Assembly (NCBI RefSeq): GCF_014696435.1
Contig: NZ_JACJQG010000080.1
Span: 1-43,693, forward strand
Source: Calothrix anomala FACHB-343
GTDB lineage: Bacteria > Cyanobacteriota > Cyanobacteriia > Cyanobacteriales > Nostocaceae
Direction: 5' to 3'
DNA: 43,693 bases
The position numbers and the translations under genes are program-made. The notes beneath the pieces were generated by a model, which was given only the letters and a program-made list of their open reading frames with translations, had not been told where the DNA came from and searched no databases. This document shows positions 8,790 through 17,411 of this stretch, in pieces. Each line of letters opens with the position of its first letter. The stretch's first letter is position 1.

Positions 8790-9011
8790 TTAAAGGAGCT
8801 AGGAGCTAGGGGCTAGGGGTTAGGGAAGGGGACAAGGGAGACAAGGGAGACAAGGGGGACAAGGAAGCAGAGGAAGCAGAGGAGGAAAATTATATAGATG
8901 CTCTCCCTCTGCCCCTCTGCGTCTCTTCTCCCTTTGCTCACTATTCACCCAATGCCCCATGCCCAATGCCCAATGCCCAATGCCCCATGCCCCATGCCCC
9001 ATGCCCAATAT
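8790..9011. repeat. Low-complexity heptamer repeat cluster (STRR type)
   Basis: Consecutive runs of related short units are visible: GGAGCTAGGGGCTAGGGG, then GGGACAAGGGAGACAAGG, then GAAGCAGAGGAAGCAGAGG, then CCCAATGCCCAATGCCCCATGCCC (about 8950-9009). Short tandem heptamers of this kind are known from heterocystous cyanobacteria as STRR sequences. Open frames that cross them on both strands are artefacts of the repeats. Confidence 0.85.
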
Positions 9012-9140
9012 GAACTTTATCCGGAAAGACAAGAGAATATCTGTAATTGTTGGATTATGGGGTGGAGAGGATCAAGCAGTAAAGCGCGAATTTCGCTATT
9101 CTGTTGATCATCAGTCCACACTAAATGAGATGTATTACTG

Positions 9141-9938
9141 ATGCTCTCTTTCTTTGATTCTGCAAATCCTTGGTTGGTGGGAGTCGGATTAAACGCAATA
9201 CTTTTGGGTTTAGTTTGGATTGCTCCTAAAAAGCTGCTCACTCCTGCGGGAATCTTCCATGCTTGGGTTTTGGGTGCGATTATTTGGGGAACATTGGGTT
9301 GGCAAGGGTATCTGGTAGTCGGATTCTATTTTTTAGTGGGTTCTGGTGTGACGCGGATAGGTATAGCGCAAAAAGAAGCCGAAGGAATTGCTGAAAAGCG
9401 TTCTGGCGCAAGAGGCCCGGAAAATGTCTGGGGTTCGGCGTTGGTTGCGGCGCTTTGTGCTTTGGGAATTGGTGCTTTAAATGCTGGATTATTTGCTGCT
9501 GTTCCTCAGTCTGTAGTCGCTAGTCTCGAGTCTCTACTGGTGTTGGGCTATGTGGCGAGTTTTAGTACCAAACTTTCTGACACTTGTGCTAGTGAGGTGG
9601 GTAAAGCTTACGGTAAACGAACTTTTTTGATTACCACTATGCAACCTGTACCTCGCGGAACAGAAGGCGCTGTCAGTTTAGAGGGGACTTTAGCCGGGGT
9701 AGTGGCTTCAATTGCGATCGCAATTCTCGGTTGGGGAGTCGGTTTGATATCTTTGTTAGGTGTAGTTTGGTGTGCGATCGCGGCTTTGATTGCCACTAGC
9801 TTAGAAAGTGTCATTGGTGCTACCCTGCAATCTCGATACACCTGGCTCACTAATGAATTAGTGAATGTTCTCAATACATTCATCGGTGCGATCGCAGCTA
9901 TGTTAATTGCCTACATCTGGGGCTTATTTATTGCTTAA
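9141..9938 (+). CDS. DUF92 family membrane protein (VTE6-like, possible phytyl-phosphate kinase)
   Basis: The 265-residue protein has about six hydrophobic segments (for example 9-26, 42-70, 102-125, 129-142, 186-220, 240-264). It carries the DUF92 signatures LLTPAGIFHAWVLGAIIWG (about 32-50) and STKLSDTCASEVGKAYGKRT (about 142-161), followed by PVPRGTEGAVSLEGTLAGV (about 169-187). The plant member VTE6 phosphorylates phytyl-phosphate to phytyl-diphosphate, feeding phytol freed from chlorophyll into tocopherol and related lipids. The cyanobacterial members are thought to do the same. The family fit is clear from the conserved Asp/Gly-rich loops; the reaction is taken from the family, not shown here. 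The ATG at 9141 begins right before the first membrane segment. Confidence 0.88.
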   Translation: MLSFFDSANPWLVGVGLNAILLGLVWIAPKKLLTPAGIFHAWVLGAIIWGTLGWQGYLVVGFYFLVGSGVTRIGIAQKEAEGIAEKRSGARGPENVWGSALVAALCALGIGALNAGLFAAVPQSVVASLESLLVLGYVASFSTKLSDTCASEVGKAYGKRTFLITTMQPVPRGTEGAVSLEGTLAGVVASIAIAILGWGVGLISLLGVVWCAIAALIATSLESVIGATLQSRYTWLTNELVNVLNTFIGAIAAMLIAYIWGLFIA

Positions 9939-9981
9939 TGAAAAACTCCACCCACAAGGGGATGGAGTTGTTGGGCAAGGG

Positions 9982-10050
9982 GCATGGGGGAGGCAGTGCG
10001 TTGGACGGGTTCCCCGGCTTGAAGCAACTGCCGTCATGGGGCATGGTGAA
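9982..10050. repeat. Dispersed structured repeat, copy 2
   Basis: Matches 1998-2070 closely, but the stem is GGCAGT...ACTGCC instead of GCCACT...AGTGGC. Both sides changed so that pairing is kept, and the loop region (GCGTTGGACGGGT...CGGCTTGAAGCA) is nearly unchanged. Confidence 0.75.
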
Positions 10051-10233
10051 GAAATTACCAATGCTCAATGCCACAAGGGGATAGAGTTTCCCGCCGCTTT
10101 AAATTAATTGGGGCGCACAATTTAAATCAATTTTTACGGGTGTTATTTATCGTCAGTCTTTAGCCATTTTTGATGGTTACAGATAATTTGGCATTTCTAT
10201 GTAAATGTCAAATATCTAGTTGAGTTCTAGAGA

Positions 10234-10330
10234 TATAGCTGTAGCCAGATAGATTAGGACATCAACCTAAGATAAAACCCTGATACTAAAAGGTTTTTAA
10301 GTCTGTCAACTGTCAACTGTCAACAGCTAT
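10234..10330. repeat. Short MITE-like dispersed element, copy A
   Basis: The element starts TATAGCTGT and ends ACAGCTATA (perfect 9-base terminal inverted repeats). It contains the core ATTAGGACATCAACCTAAGA and ends with tandem TGTCAAC heptamers. A second copy lies at 19044-19147. Both copies lie next to a parvulin/SurA-like gene. Confidence 0.65.
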
Positions 10331-10516
10331 ACAAATAACTTCACTATTTTTCTCTAGCTAAAGACTGATTTAGGTATTTATGCCAACGCAAACTAATTTA
10401 CTAATTTGTTTTATAGAGATTTTGGTATGCAATATAACCAATAAAATTAGATAATCTCTATATTATTACAGTTGAAATTCGATAAAACACTGATTATTTT
10501 TATTCGTAATAAATTT

Positions 10517-11275
10517 ATGGAACCTTTATCATTTTTAACTGTAAACGAACAACCAATTTCTCTAGAACAAGCAGTAAAATATCTCCAAGCATCGGGAAAG
10601 TTGACTCAGTTTATTGGGGAAATTATTCGTCAGTACATCATTGACCAAGAAATCAACATCAGAGATGATATTGATATCAGTTCGGCTTTAACAGAACAAG
10701 CAATTATTGATTTTCGCCTAAAAAATCAACTCACAGATCCGCAAACTTTTCAAGAATGGCTCAAGAAAAATGGCACGGATTACCAAACATTTCATTCATC
10801 AATTGCTTTTAATTTTAAACTAGAAAAATTGAGAGCGTTAGTTACTGAGCCTAAACTACCAGAATATTTCATTGAACGTAAAATATATTTAGATAGGGTA
10901 GTAATTTCGAGAATATTTGTGGATAATCGCGAACTGAGCGAGGAATTACATACACAAATTGAAGAAGGAGGCAGCTTTGAACAACTAGCTAAAGAATATT
11001 CATTAACAGAGGATCGCATTGTTAACGGCATGATGGGAGCCATTAGTCGCGGCACATTACCAGATATCGTCAGAGCCGCTATTGACGCAGCAAATCCCGG
11101 AGAATTGATTGGCCCAATAGAAATTGAAGGACGTTATGGTTTGTTTCGAGTAGAACAATTTTTGCCAGCCTCTTTAGAAGATACTCAACTAAAGCAAACA
11201 CTACAAAATGAGTTGTTTGAAAAATGGCTAGCAGAAAAAATTCAAAAGCTGACAGTCAAGTTACAAGTGAAATAA
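10517..11275 (+). CDS. SurA/parvulin-like peptidyl-prolyl isomerase partner of the exporter
   Basis: About 252 residues from the ATG at 10517; a TTG at 10472 would extend it, but the ATG starts in front of the conserved part. An N-terminal helical region (about 10-110, a SurA-N-like chaperone fold) precedes a parvulin-like domain (about 118-225) with VVISRIFVDNRELSEELHTQ, FEQLAKEYSLTED, GAISRGTLPDIVRAAIDAAN and GPIEIEGRYGLFRVEQFLP. Parvulins turn proline peptide bonds. There is no signal peptide, so it probably acts in the cytoplasm, possibly on the substrate of the exporter. The exporter gene begins 52 bases before this stop (11224), which indicates translational coupling. A related protein is at 19166-19897. 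Confidence 0.85.
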   Translation: MEPLSFLTVNEQPISLEQAVKYLQASGKLTQFIGEIIRQYIIDQEINIRDDIDISSALTEQAIIDFRLKNQLTDPQTFQEWLKKNGTDYQTFHSSIAFNFKLEKLRALVTEPKLPEYFIERKIYLDRVVISRIFVDNRELSEELHTQIEEGGSFEQLAKEYSLTEDRIVNGMMGAISRGTLPDIVRAAIDAANPGELIGPIEIEGRYGLFRVEQFLPASLEDTQLKQTLQNELFEKWLAEKIQKLTVKLQVK

Positions 11276-13962
11276 AAATTCTGGATAATCACTCTCTAAA
11301 AATTAACGTGCTAGCTTCTGTACCGTGGAATCAACCGCCGCTATGCTGGCTAACTTCTGAACAACAATCCCGATTACAAAATCAATCAGAAATTCGTCGG
11401 TATCGCCTGGGAGAAAAAATTTGGTCAAACGCCATTGGAGGTTACCAGTTTTTTATTGTCACTGGTAAAGTTCGCTTGCGCGAAGAAGAAATTGGCAAGC
11501 CATTAGCAGCTTTACAACCAGGAGACTGGTTTGGTGACTTACAAAAATTATCTGTAGAATGCAAAGCTGTTGCTGCTAGTAAAGAAGTCATTGTGGTTTG
11601 TTGGGAAACTACACTTTGGGCGGAAGTTTTAACGCCAGAAATGGCGGGGTTTTTTGAAGGACAAGGGGAAGGGGGACAGGGAGGACAAGGAGGACAAGGG
11701 GGACAAGGAGGACAAGGGGGACAAGGGGGACAAGGGAGACAAGGAGGAATAGATAATTCCCTAGCCCCTAGCCCCCAGCCCCTAGCCCCTAACTCCCAAC
11801 CCCTAGCCCCTAATCCCCAGCCCCATGCCCCTAGTTATAACTATCCGTTTGTGGCGAGTGGGAATACAGCCGCAGCTTGTTTAACGATGGTGGCGCAGCA
11901 TTTGGATAATGCGGTGAAGTTGGAATGGGTACAACGCCAACTGCGGGGACAGCGCCCGAAAAATGTTGTGGAAGCAGGAGAAAAGTTAGGCTTATTGTTG
12001 CAGCGTTTGCAAATTGATTGGGGTGATTTGCGCTCGTTGTCATTTCCGGCTTTAATGCAGTGGTATGCTGCGGGGCAAGAAAGTCCTACTTGGGTGGTAG
12101 TCTATGGGATTAAAGGCGATCGCTTAATTATCGCTAATCCTTTAAATAGCGATCGCATTTGTGAAAGTCTCCCTCAATCTGTAGTCGAAGCCGCTTGGGA
12201 TGGGAAAATTTGGACGGTAGAACTCATTTCTCAGCAAGAAAAATTTAACCTGAGTTGGTTTACACCCGCCGTTTGGAAATATCGGGGATTATTAGGCGAA
12301 GTTTTGCTAGCTTCTTTAACATTGCAATTTTTGGGGTTAGCTACACCGCTAATTACCCAAGTTGTGATTGATAAAGTCATGGTGCAAGAGAGTTTACCAA
12401 CTCTCGATGTCATGGCGATCGCACTTTTATTAGTAGCGATATTTGAAGCTGTACTCGGCATACTGCGGTTATTTATCTTTACCCATACAGCCCGACGTTT
12501 AGATTTAAGTTTATCAGCGCAGTTATTTCGCCACTTAATGCGCTTACCCTTAGCTTATTTTGAATCGCGGCGCGTCGGGGATACAGTAGCCAGAGTCCAA
12601 GAACTCGAACAAATCCGCCAATTTCTTACAGGTACAGCCTTAACGGTGATATTAGATAGCGTCTTTGCTGTGGTGTATTTAGCATTGATGTTTTATTACA
12701 ATATCCCCCTCACCTTTGTAGCTTTAGCAGTATTGCCATTATTTGCCACATTAACCATCGTCGCGACACCAATTTTACGGGGTTGGCTGAACGAAACCTT
12801 TAACCGCAGCGCCGACAGTCAATCCTTTTTAGTAGAGACAGTTACCGGCATACATTCAGTTAAAGCCCACGCAGCCGAACCAGCAGCACGCGATCGCTGG
12901 GAAGGTTTATTTGCTCGCTTTATTCGCACCAGTTTTAAAGCCTCAACTACCTCCAACATCAGCAGCAATTTAGGTGACTTTCTCACCAATTTTTCTACCT
13001 TATTAATTCTCTGGTTTGGGGCAAAATTAGTCATTGACCAAAAACTGACAATTGGTCAATTAATCGCTTTTCAAATGTTATCAGGAAGAGTCACCGGGCC
13101 GCTATTGCGTTTAGTACAGTTATGGCAGAATTTGCAACAAGTTCTTCTATCTGTAGATAGAATCGGTGATATTCTTAACGTTGCGCCCGAAGCCGAAGCC
13201 GGAACCGGATTAGTATTACCAAATCTCAACGGACAAATTGCTTTTGAACAAGTATTTTTCCGTTATCAATCCAGTACAGAACCAGTATTAAGGGGCATTT
13301 CTTTTAACGTTGAACCAGGACAATTTGTCGGGATTGTCGGGCGTAGTGGTTCTGGTAAAAGTACCCTTTCAAAATTATTGCAACGCCTTTATCAAATTGA
13401 ATCAGGACGCATTTTAATTGATGGTTTTGATATCAAAAGTGCCGATTTAGCTTCACTGCGGCAACAAATTGGTGTAGTTTTGCAAGAAGACTTTTTATTC
13501 AACGGTTCCATCTTAGAAAATATCACCCTCGGCAACCCCGATATTACCGCCGAACAAGTAGTAGAAGCAGCGAGACTAGCCGTAGCCCATGATTTTATCA
13601 GTCAATTACCCTACGGTTACGAAACCAACGTCGGCGAACGAGGTACAGCTTTATCGGGGGGACAGAGACAACGGATAGCCCTAGCGCGGTTGTTTCTTTC
13701 CAGCGCACCGATTTTAATCTTAGATGAAGCCACCAGCGCCTTAGATAGCGAAACCGAACAACAAGTACTGCAAAACCTGCAAACAATTTCCGCCAACCGC
13801 ACCGTGTTTCTCATCGCCCATCGATTCGCCCCCCTCAAGCGTGCGGACTTAATTTTGGTGATGGAACAGGGAGTAATTGCCGAACGCGGTACTCATGTGC
13901 AATTGTTACAGCAAAAAGGCTTATACTGGTCACTTTATCAACGCCAACAAGCAAATATTTAG
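11224..13962 (+). CDS. Type I secretion-type ABC exporter with cNMP-like and degenerate C39-like domains
   Basis: The 912-residue protein is an HlyB/PCAT-type exporter. Domains: a cyclic-nucleotide-binding-like barrel (about 38-140), a Gly/Gln then Pro-rich linker (about 146-203), a C39-peptidase-like domain (about 205-335), a membrane domain (about 350-640) and an ATPase (about 670-905). ATPase motifs: Walker A GRSGSGKST (706-714), signature LSGGQRQR (810-817), Walker B ILILDEATS (830-838). The C39 domain has lost catalysis: where active members have an E/D-C-G before ACLAM, here it reads GNTAAACLTM (213-222), the His position reads PTWVVVY, and the Asp is Asn in IANP. It should bind substrate rather than cut leaders, like HlyB. 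The linker is encoded by heptamer-type repeats that also occur between genes. The 52-base overlap with the isomerase gene supports coupling; a GTG at 11308 is an alternative start. HetC of heterocyst formers is a C39-type exporter too, but identity with HetC is not claimed. Confidence 0.92.
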   Translation: MASRKNSKADSQVTSEIKILDNHSLKINVLASVPWNQPPLCWLTSEQQSRLQNQSEIRRYRLGEKIWSNAIGGYQFFIVTGKVRLREEEIGKPLAALQPGDWFGDLQKLSVECKAVAASKEVIVVCWETTLWAEVLTPEMAGFFEGQGEGGQGGQGGQGGQGGQGGQGGQGRQGGIDNSLAPSPQPLAPNSQPLAPNPQPHAPSYNYPFVASGNTAAACLTMVAQHLDNAVKLEWVQRQLRGQRPKNVVEAGEKLGLLLQRLQIDWGDLRSLSFPALMQWYAAGQESPTWVVVYGIKGDRLIIANPLNSDRICESLPQSVVEAAWDGKIWTVELISQQEKFNLSWFTPAVWKYRGLLGEVLLASLTLQFLGLATPLITQVVIDKVMVQESLPTLDVMAIALLLVAIFEAVLGILRLFIFTHTARRLDLSLSAQLFRHLMRLPLAYFESRRVGDTVARVQELEQIRQFLTGTALTVILDSVFAVVYLALMFYYNIPLTFVALAVLPLFATLTIVATPILRGWLNETFNRSADSQSFLVETVTGIHSVKAHAAEPAARDRWEGLFARFIRTSFKASTTSNISSNLGDFLTNFSTLLILWFGAKLVIDQKLTIGQLIAFQMLSGRVTGPLLRLVQLWQNLQQVLLSVDRIGDILNVAPEAEAGTGLVLPNLNGQIAFEQVFFRYQSSTEPVLRGISFNVEPGQFVGIVGRSGSGKSTLSKLLQRLYQIESGRILIDGFDIKSADLASLRQQIGVVLQEDFLFNGSILENITLGNPDITAEQVVEAARLAVAHDFISQLPYGYETNVGERGTALSGGQRQRIALARLFLSSAPILILDEATSALDSETEQQVLQNLQTISANRTVFLIAHRFAPLKRADLILVMEQGVIAERGTHVQLLQQKGLYWSLYQRQQANI
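11659..11832 (+). repeat. Intergenic-type repeat inside the exporter coding sequence
   Basis: GGACAAGGA/GGACAAGGG units followed by CCCCTAGCCCCTAGCCCC and CAGCCCCATGCCCC units are the same unit types as those at 8800-9010, 4427-4440 and 43500-43690. Here they are read in frame as about 58 residues of Gly-Gln and Pro-Leu-Ala repeats. The reading frame is preserved. Confidence 0.85.
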
Positions 13963-13982
13963 CATAACCCAATTGTTGGTAT

Positions 13983-14044
13983 TAGGGGCACGGCAGCAGT
14001 AATATTATTGTCTGTACCAAAAGATTATGGATGCCGTGCCCCTA
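13983..14044. repeat. Long inverted repeat, REP-like family
   Basis: Two perfect 13-base arms (TAGGGGCACGGCA and TGCCGTGCCCCTA) are separated by 36 bases. It lies 20 bases after the exporter stop and could act in termination or mRNA protection. The arms belong to the GGGCAYGGCA palindrome family found around the RAYT gene. A close relative is at 37217-37280. Confidence 0.75.
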
Positions 14045-14137
14045 CAGTTATATGCTATGTTTGCTGCTATATCGCCTGAACAATTCCCCAGAGCGATCGC
14101 TTATTACTAATTTAAACAACAATGGCACAAATGGTAG

Positions 14138-14158
14138 GGGCATGGCAGTGCCATGCCC
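14138..14158. repeat. REP-like palindrome
   Basis: GGGCATGGCA-g-TGCCATGCCC, ten perfect base pairs. It is one of several nearly identical palindromes in the window, in the gap between the exporter and the DUF4332 gene. The rest of that gap (13963-14295) shows no gene. Confidence 0.8.
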
Positions 14159-14295
14159 TCTAAAATATATTGATGTGCCAATCAAAATTAAGAAATTATA
14201 GCTGATAAAACTGCATTATCATGCTTTGTAACCTTCTGCCTTCATCAACTTTCTGCGGCACAATAGTTACAACAGCCCTGATTTAATTACAAGAA

Positions 14296-14733
14296 ATGCC
14301 TGCTAAACAAACCGCTAGTAATAACACTATTCAAGGGTGTGACTGGCCAATTGAACAATTACCGGGATTGAGTCTAGAAGAACAATCTCAATTGCAAAGC
14401 TGGGGAATTACCACCACAGGATTATTAGTCAAGCAAGGGAAAACCCCAGAAGCAAAGTTGGCGTTAGCGAATAAATTACAAGTTCACCTGCAGTATGTAA
14501 ATAAATGGGTAGCTTTGGCTGATTTGGCGAGAATTCCCACTGTGGGGACGCAATATTGTGGTTTATTGTTACACGCGGGTATTGGTTCTGTAGCCCAATT
14601 AGCGCAGGTTCCCACACACCGATTACACCAACAAATTCTCCGCTTGCAAGTAGCCACAATGCAACGCCGAGATTTGTGTCCTGCTATCAAGTTAGTACAG
14701 CAGTGGAGTTACCAAGCAAGACAAATTAGTTAA
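14296..14733 (+). CDS. DUF4332 (helix-hairpin-helix-like) protein
   Basis: The 145-residue protein has two repeated helix-hairpin-helix-like halves: LPGLSLEEQSQLQSWGITTTGLLVKQG (about 23-49) and ADLARIPTVGTQYCGLLLHAGIGSVAQLAQ (about 75-104). Each has the PG/PTVG-x-x-x-x-x-L-x-x-x-GI pattern typical of DUF4332 and of DNA-binding HhH motifs. It may bind DNA, but no enzyme domain is present. It has no signal peptide. The start ATG at 14296 follows CAAGAA without a strong Shine-Dalgarno sequence. TGGGCAT heptamers and TTTGAAT repeats follow the stop. Confidence 0.82.
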   Translation: MPAKQTASNNTIQGCDWPIEQLPGLSLEEQSQLQSWGITTTGLLVKQGKTPEAKLALANKLQVHLQYVNKWVALADLARIPTVGTQYCGLLLHAGIGSVAQLAQVPTHRLHQQILRLQVATMQRRDLCPAIKLVQQWSYQARQIS

Positions 14734-14817
14734 AAGGGCATTGGGCATTGGGCATTGGGCATTGGGAAAATATAATTCTTAATTTTGAATTTTGAATTTT
14801 GAATTTTGAATTATTTG
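14734..14817. repeat. Heptamer tandem repeats
   Basis: GGGCATT units (14738-14766) are followed by TTTGAAT units (14784-14812), between two convergent genes. Confidence 0.8.
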
Positions 14818-14841
14818 TCCTCCTTGTCCTCATTTAGTTTC

Positions 14842-15456
14842 TTATTCTTTGGCGAGTACGCCGTTGAGAAAAATATCCGCGAGTCCTTCAGCCATTTGCT
14901 GCATTTCTTGGGGAGAGGCGTTTGGTTCCATGAGGGTATTGTTGGAAAAGCCGGCGATCGCAAACATTCCCAAGAATACCTTAGCCACTAATTTGGCATC
15001 AGTTTGGCGATAAATGCCTTTATCCATCGCTGTTTGAAAGAAAGCCTCAGCCACATCTGTCATTTTTTCAATCACATCCGATTGAATGCGATCGCGTAAA
15101 TCTGGATGAAACTGCACCTCCATAAAGCAAACTTTCATTAAATCGACATTTTTGTGCAAATTCCACATCCGGCGGCGCATTACTTGGGCTACGGCTTTAT
15201 AACTGCCCATTTCGCTTAATTCTGTCAGCAAATCTGTGAGAATATCTACCCAGCCACTAGTCGCCACCTCTACCAAAATTGCCTTTTTATTGGGAAAATG
15301 ACGAAACAAAGTACCCTCGGCTACACCAGCGGCCTGTGCTAAGTCGCGGGTAGTGGTACCATCAAAACCTTGGGAGGCAAACAATTTTTGTGCCGCTTGT
15401 AAAATGCGGGTACGTGTCTGTGCCTCTGAGGGAGGAGAAGAATTAAAAACTCGCAT
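14842..15456 (-). CDS. TetR/AcrR family transcriptional regulator
   Basis: The 204-residue protein has a typical TetR N-terminal DNA-binding domain: RTRILQAAQKLFASQGFDGT (about 15-34), TTRDLAQAAGVAEGTLFRHF (about 35-54), PNKKAIL (55-61). The C-terminal half is an all-helical ligand-binding domain without named features. TetR proteins usually repress a neighbour or themselves and release DNA on ligand binding. The divergent neighbour is the M16 peptidase pair, 344 bases away, which makes it a possible but unproven target. Confidence 0.9.
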   Translation of the reverse strand: MRVFNSSPPSEAQTRTRILQAAQKLFASQGFDGTTTRDLAQAAGVAEGTLFRHFPNKKAILVEVATSGWVDILTDLLTELSEMGSYKAVAQVMRRRMWNLHKNVDLMKVCFMEVQFHPDLRDRIQSDVIEKMTDVAEAFFQTAMDKGIYRQTDAKLVAKVFLGMFAIAGFSNNTLMEPNASPQEMQQMAEGLADIFLNGVLAKE

Positions 15457-15800
15457 AGTAGTTATGGGGAGATATCCGGAACAAGACTTGTAGCATTATT
15501 GTCTAACAGCGAATCCAAAAAGCACAGAAAGCTTAATACAAGATTAACGCTCTGTCTTTCCCTTAGCCTGCCTCTAAGGTATTAAACAATTCGTAGTTGT
15601 AATTCATAATTCGTAATCATGTTTTGTGACAAAGATTTAACCATAAATCAATCTGAAGCTTTCTATTTATCTGGCTTCTACAAAAGAAACATAAACACAA
15701 AACAAGTCGTTTATATAAATGAGCTATCAATCTCTATTGAATTACGAATTACGAATGAGTAATTACGAATTAATATGAAACTTTACTGTATTTTTCGCTT
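15457..15800. other. Intergenic region between TetR and the M16 pair
   Basis: Contains near-tandem TTCGTAATTC / GAATTACGAATTACGAAT repeats (about 15590-15620 and 15738-15775) in both orientations, and no gene. Promoters for both sides are expected here. I see no clear TetR-type palindromic operator that stands out from the repeats. Confidence 0.4.
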
Positions 15801-17411
15801 ATGAATCAGCCCAATTGCGGGAGAGCAATTTTCAATTTTTCCCAAAGATTATCCGTGATGCTTTACCGGATGTTTGTCACTTTGCTAACTCTGGCATTTT
15901 TGTGGAGTGCTTTACTTCCAGAAGTGGCGCTAGCCCAAACTACAGCACCTCCAGCGCCAACTAGCAAAACTCCAACTTCGATTCAACCTTATCTAGATCG
16001 CGTCATCAAGCAGTTGACGGAGTTTCGCCTAGATAACGGTTTGAAGTTCATTGTTTTAGAACGTCATCAAGCACCAGTAGTATCTTTTTTAACTTACGCT
16101 GATGTTGGCGGTGTAGATGAGCCAGATGGAAAAACTGGTGTAGCTCACTTTCTAGAACATTTGGCTTTTAAGGGTACAAAGCGCATTGGTACAAAAGACT
16201 ACAACGCCGAAAAACCCTTATTAGACCGACTGGAACAGTTAGACACGCAAATTAGAGCCGCCAAAGCAGCAGGTAAAACAGAGGAACTGGCGAAGCTACA
16301 AGCCGAATTTGATCGGGTGGAATTGCAAGCAACCAAACTCAGCAAGCAAAATGAAATGGGGCAAATTGTCGAACAAGCTGGAGGTGTGGGGTTAAATGCC
16401 AATACTTCTACGGAGGCGACTCGTTATTTTTATAGCTTCCCCGCTAATAAGTTGGAATTGTGGATGTCTTTAGAATCGGAGCGATTTCTGGAACCTGTAC
16501 TCAGCCGCGATTTTTATAAAGAGAAAGAGGTAATTCTAGAAGAACGGCGTTTGCGGGTAGAAAATTCCCCCATCGGCTTAATGATCGAAAAATTTATCGA
16601 TGCAGCCTATAAAGTTCATCCTTACAGACGACCGGTGATTGGTTATGACCAGGATATCCGCAATTTGACGCCGGATGATGTGCAAAAGTTTTTTAACAAT
16701 TATTATGTACCGAGTAATTTAGCGATCGCAATTGTGGGTGATGTTAACCCCAATGAAGTCAAAAGACTAGCGCAAATCTACTTCGGACGCTTCCCCGCCA
16801 AAACAAAAGCTGTTCAGCCAATCCCTACAGAACCACCACAGGCGCAAACCAGAGAAGTAACTGTAGAATTACCTTCCCAACCTTGGTATTTAGAGGGTTA
16901 TCACCGTCCAGCAGTTACCCATCCCGATAATGCTGTGTATGAAATTATTGCTGGTTTATTAAGTAATGGACGGACATCGCGGTTGTATAAATCTTTAGTA
17001 GAACAAAAGCGATTAGCTTTGGCTGCTCAAGGTTTTAGCGGTTTTCCTGGTGATAAATACCCAAACCTAATGTTATTTTATGCGCTGACAGCACCAGGGC
17101 ATACAGTTGATGAATTAGCAGCAGGTTTACGCACAGAAATTGACAAATTGAAAACTGAACCTGTCACTGATGCGGAATTGCAGCGCGTAAAAACCCAAGC
17201 TAGAGCCGATTTGTTACGTACCCTCGATTCTAATATGGGCATGGCGCAGCAGTTATTGGAATATGAGGTAAAAACTGGCTCTTGGCGGAATTTGTTTAAG
17301 CAATTGGATGAAATTGCCGCAGTCACGGCTGCTGATGTGCAACGAGTAGCAAAAGCATCGTTTACCGCCGAAAATCGCACAATTGGCAAGTTGTTGTCAA
17401 AACAGGGATGA
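15801..17411 (+). CDS. M16 family zinc peptidase, catalytic subunit
   Basis: The 536-residue protein is an M16 (pitrilysin/MPP-like) metallopeptidase. The inverted zinc motif HFLEH is at residues 116-120 (H116, E119, H120), and the third zinc ligand should be a Glu in EKEVILEERR (about 233-242). The second half has the M16 C-terminal domain (residues about 280-500, YYVPSNLAIAIVGD; GLLSNGRTSRLYKSL). A signal peptide or anchor (about 20-45, ending in ALAQ) predicts export. The frame starts at 15801, but the ATG at 15858 right before the hydrophobic stretch is equally likely. Its stop overlaps the start of the next gene (ATGA), so the two chains are made together. Processing of imported or secreted peptides is the usual role; the substrate is unknown. 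Confidence 0.92.
   Translation: MNQPNCGRAIFNFSQRLSVMLYRMFVTLLTLAFLWSALLPEVALAQTTAPPAPTSKTPTSIQPYLDRVIKQLTEFRLDNGLKFIVLERHQAPVVSFLTYADVGGVDEPDGKTGVAHFLEHLAFKGTKRIGTKDYNAEKPLLDRLEQLDTQIRAAKAAGKTEELAKLQAEFDRVELQATKLSKQNEMGQIVEQAGGVGLNANTSTEATRYFYSFPANKLELWMSLESERFLEPVLSRDFYKEKEVILEERRLRVENSPIGLMIEKFIDAAYKVHPYRRPVIGYDQDIRNLTPDDVQKFFNNYYVPSNLAIAIVGDVNPNEVKRLAQIYFGRFPAKTKAVQPIPTEPPQAQTREVTVELPSQPWYLEGYHRPAVTHPDNAVYEIIAGLLSNGRTSRLYKSLVEQKRLALAAQGFSGFPGDKYPNLMLFYALTAPGHTVDELAAGLRTEIDKLKTEPVTDAELQRVKTQARADLLRTLDSNMGMAQQLLEYEVKTGSWRNLFKQLDEIAAVTAADVQRVAKASFTAENRTIGKLLSKQG

Larger units (their letters stand above)
9939..10516. other. Intergenic region rich in small repeats
   Basis: Holds a hairpin AACTCCA...TGGAGTT (9943-9969), the second copy of the structured repeat (9982-10050) and a roughly 100-base element with terminal inverted repeats (10234-10330). 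No gene is seen. The open frame at 9907-10107 runs through repeats and is not believed. Confidence 0.6.

Noticed and set aside
8820-9141. Overlapping short frames on both strands rich in Met-Pro-His-Ala or Gly-Trp-His
   Set aside because: They are translations of CCCATGC and GGGCATT heptamers; the protein sequence only mirrors the repeat.
11224-13962. Naming the exporter as HetC because of the HetP-like gene in the window
   Set aside because: The HetP-like gene is 8 kb away on the other strand, and C39-type exporters are numerous in these organisms. Domain likeness alone does not support the name.
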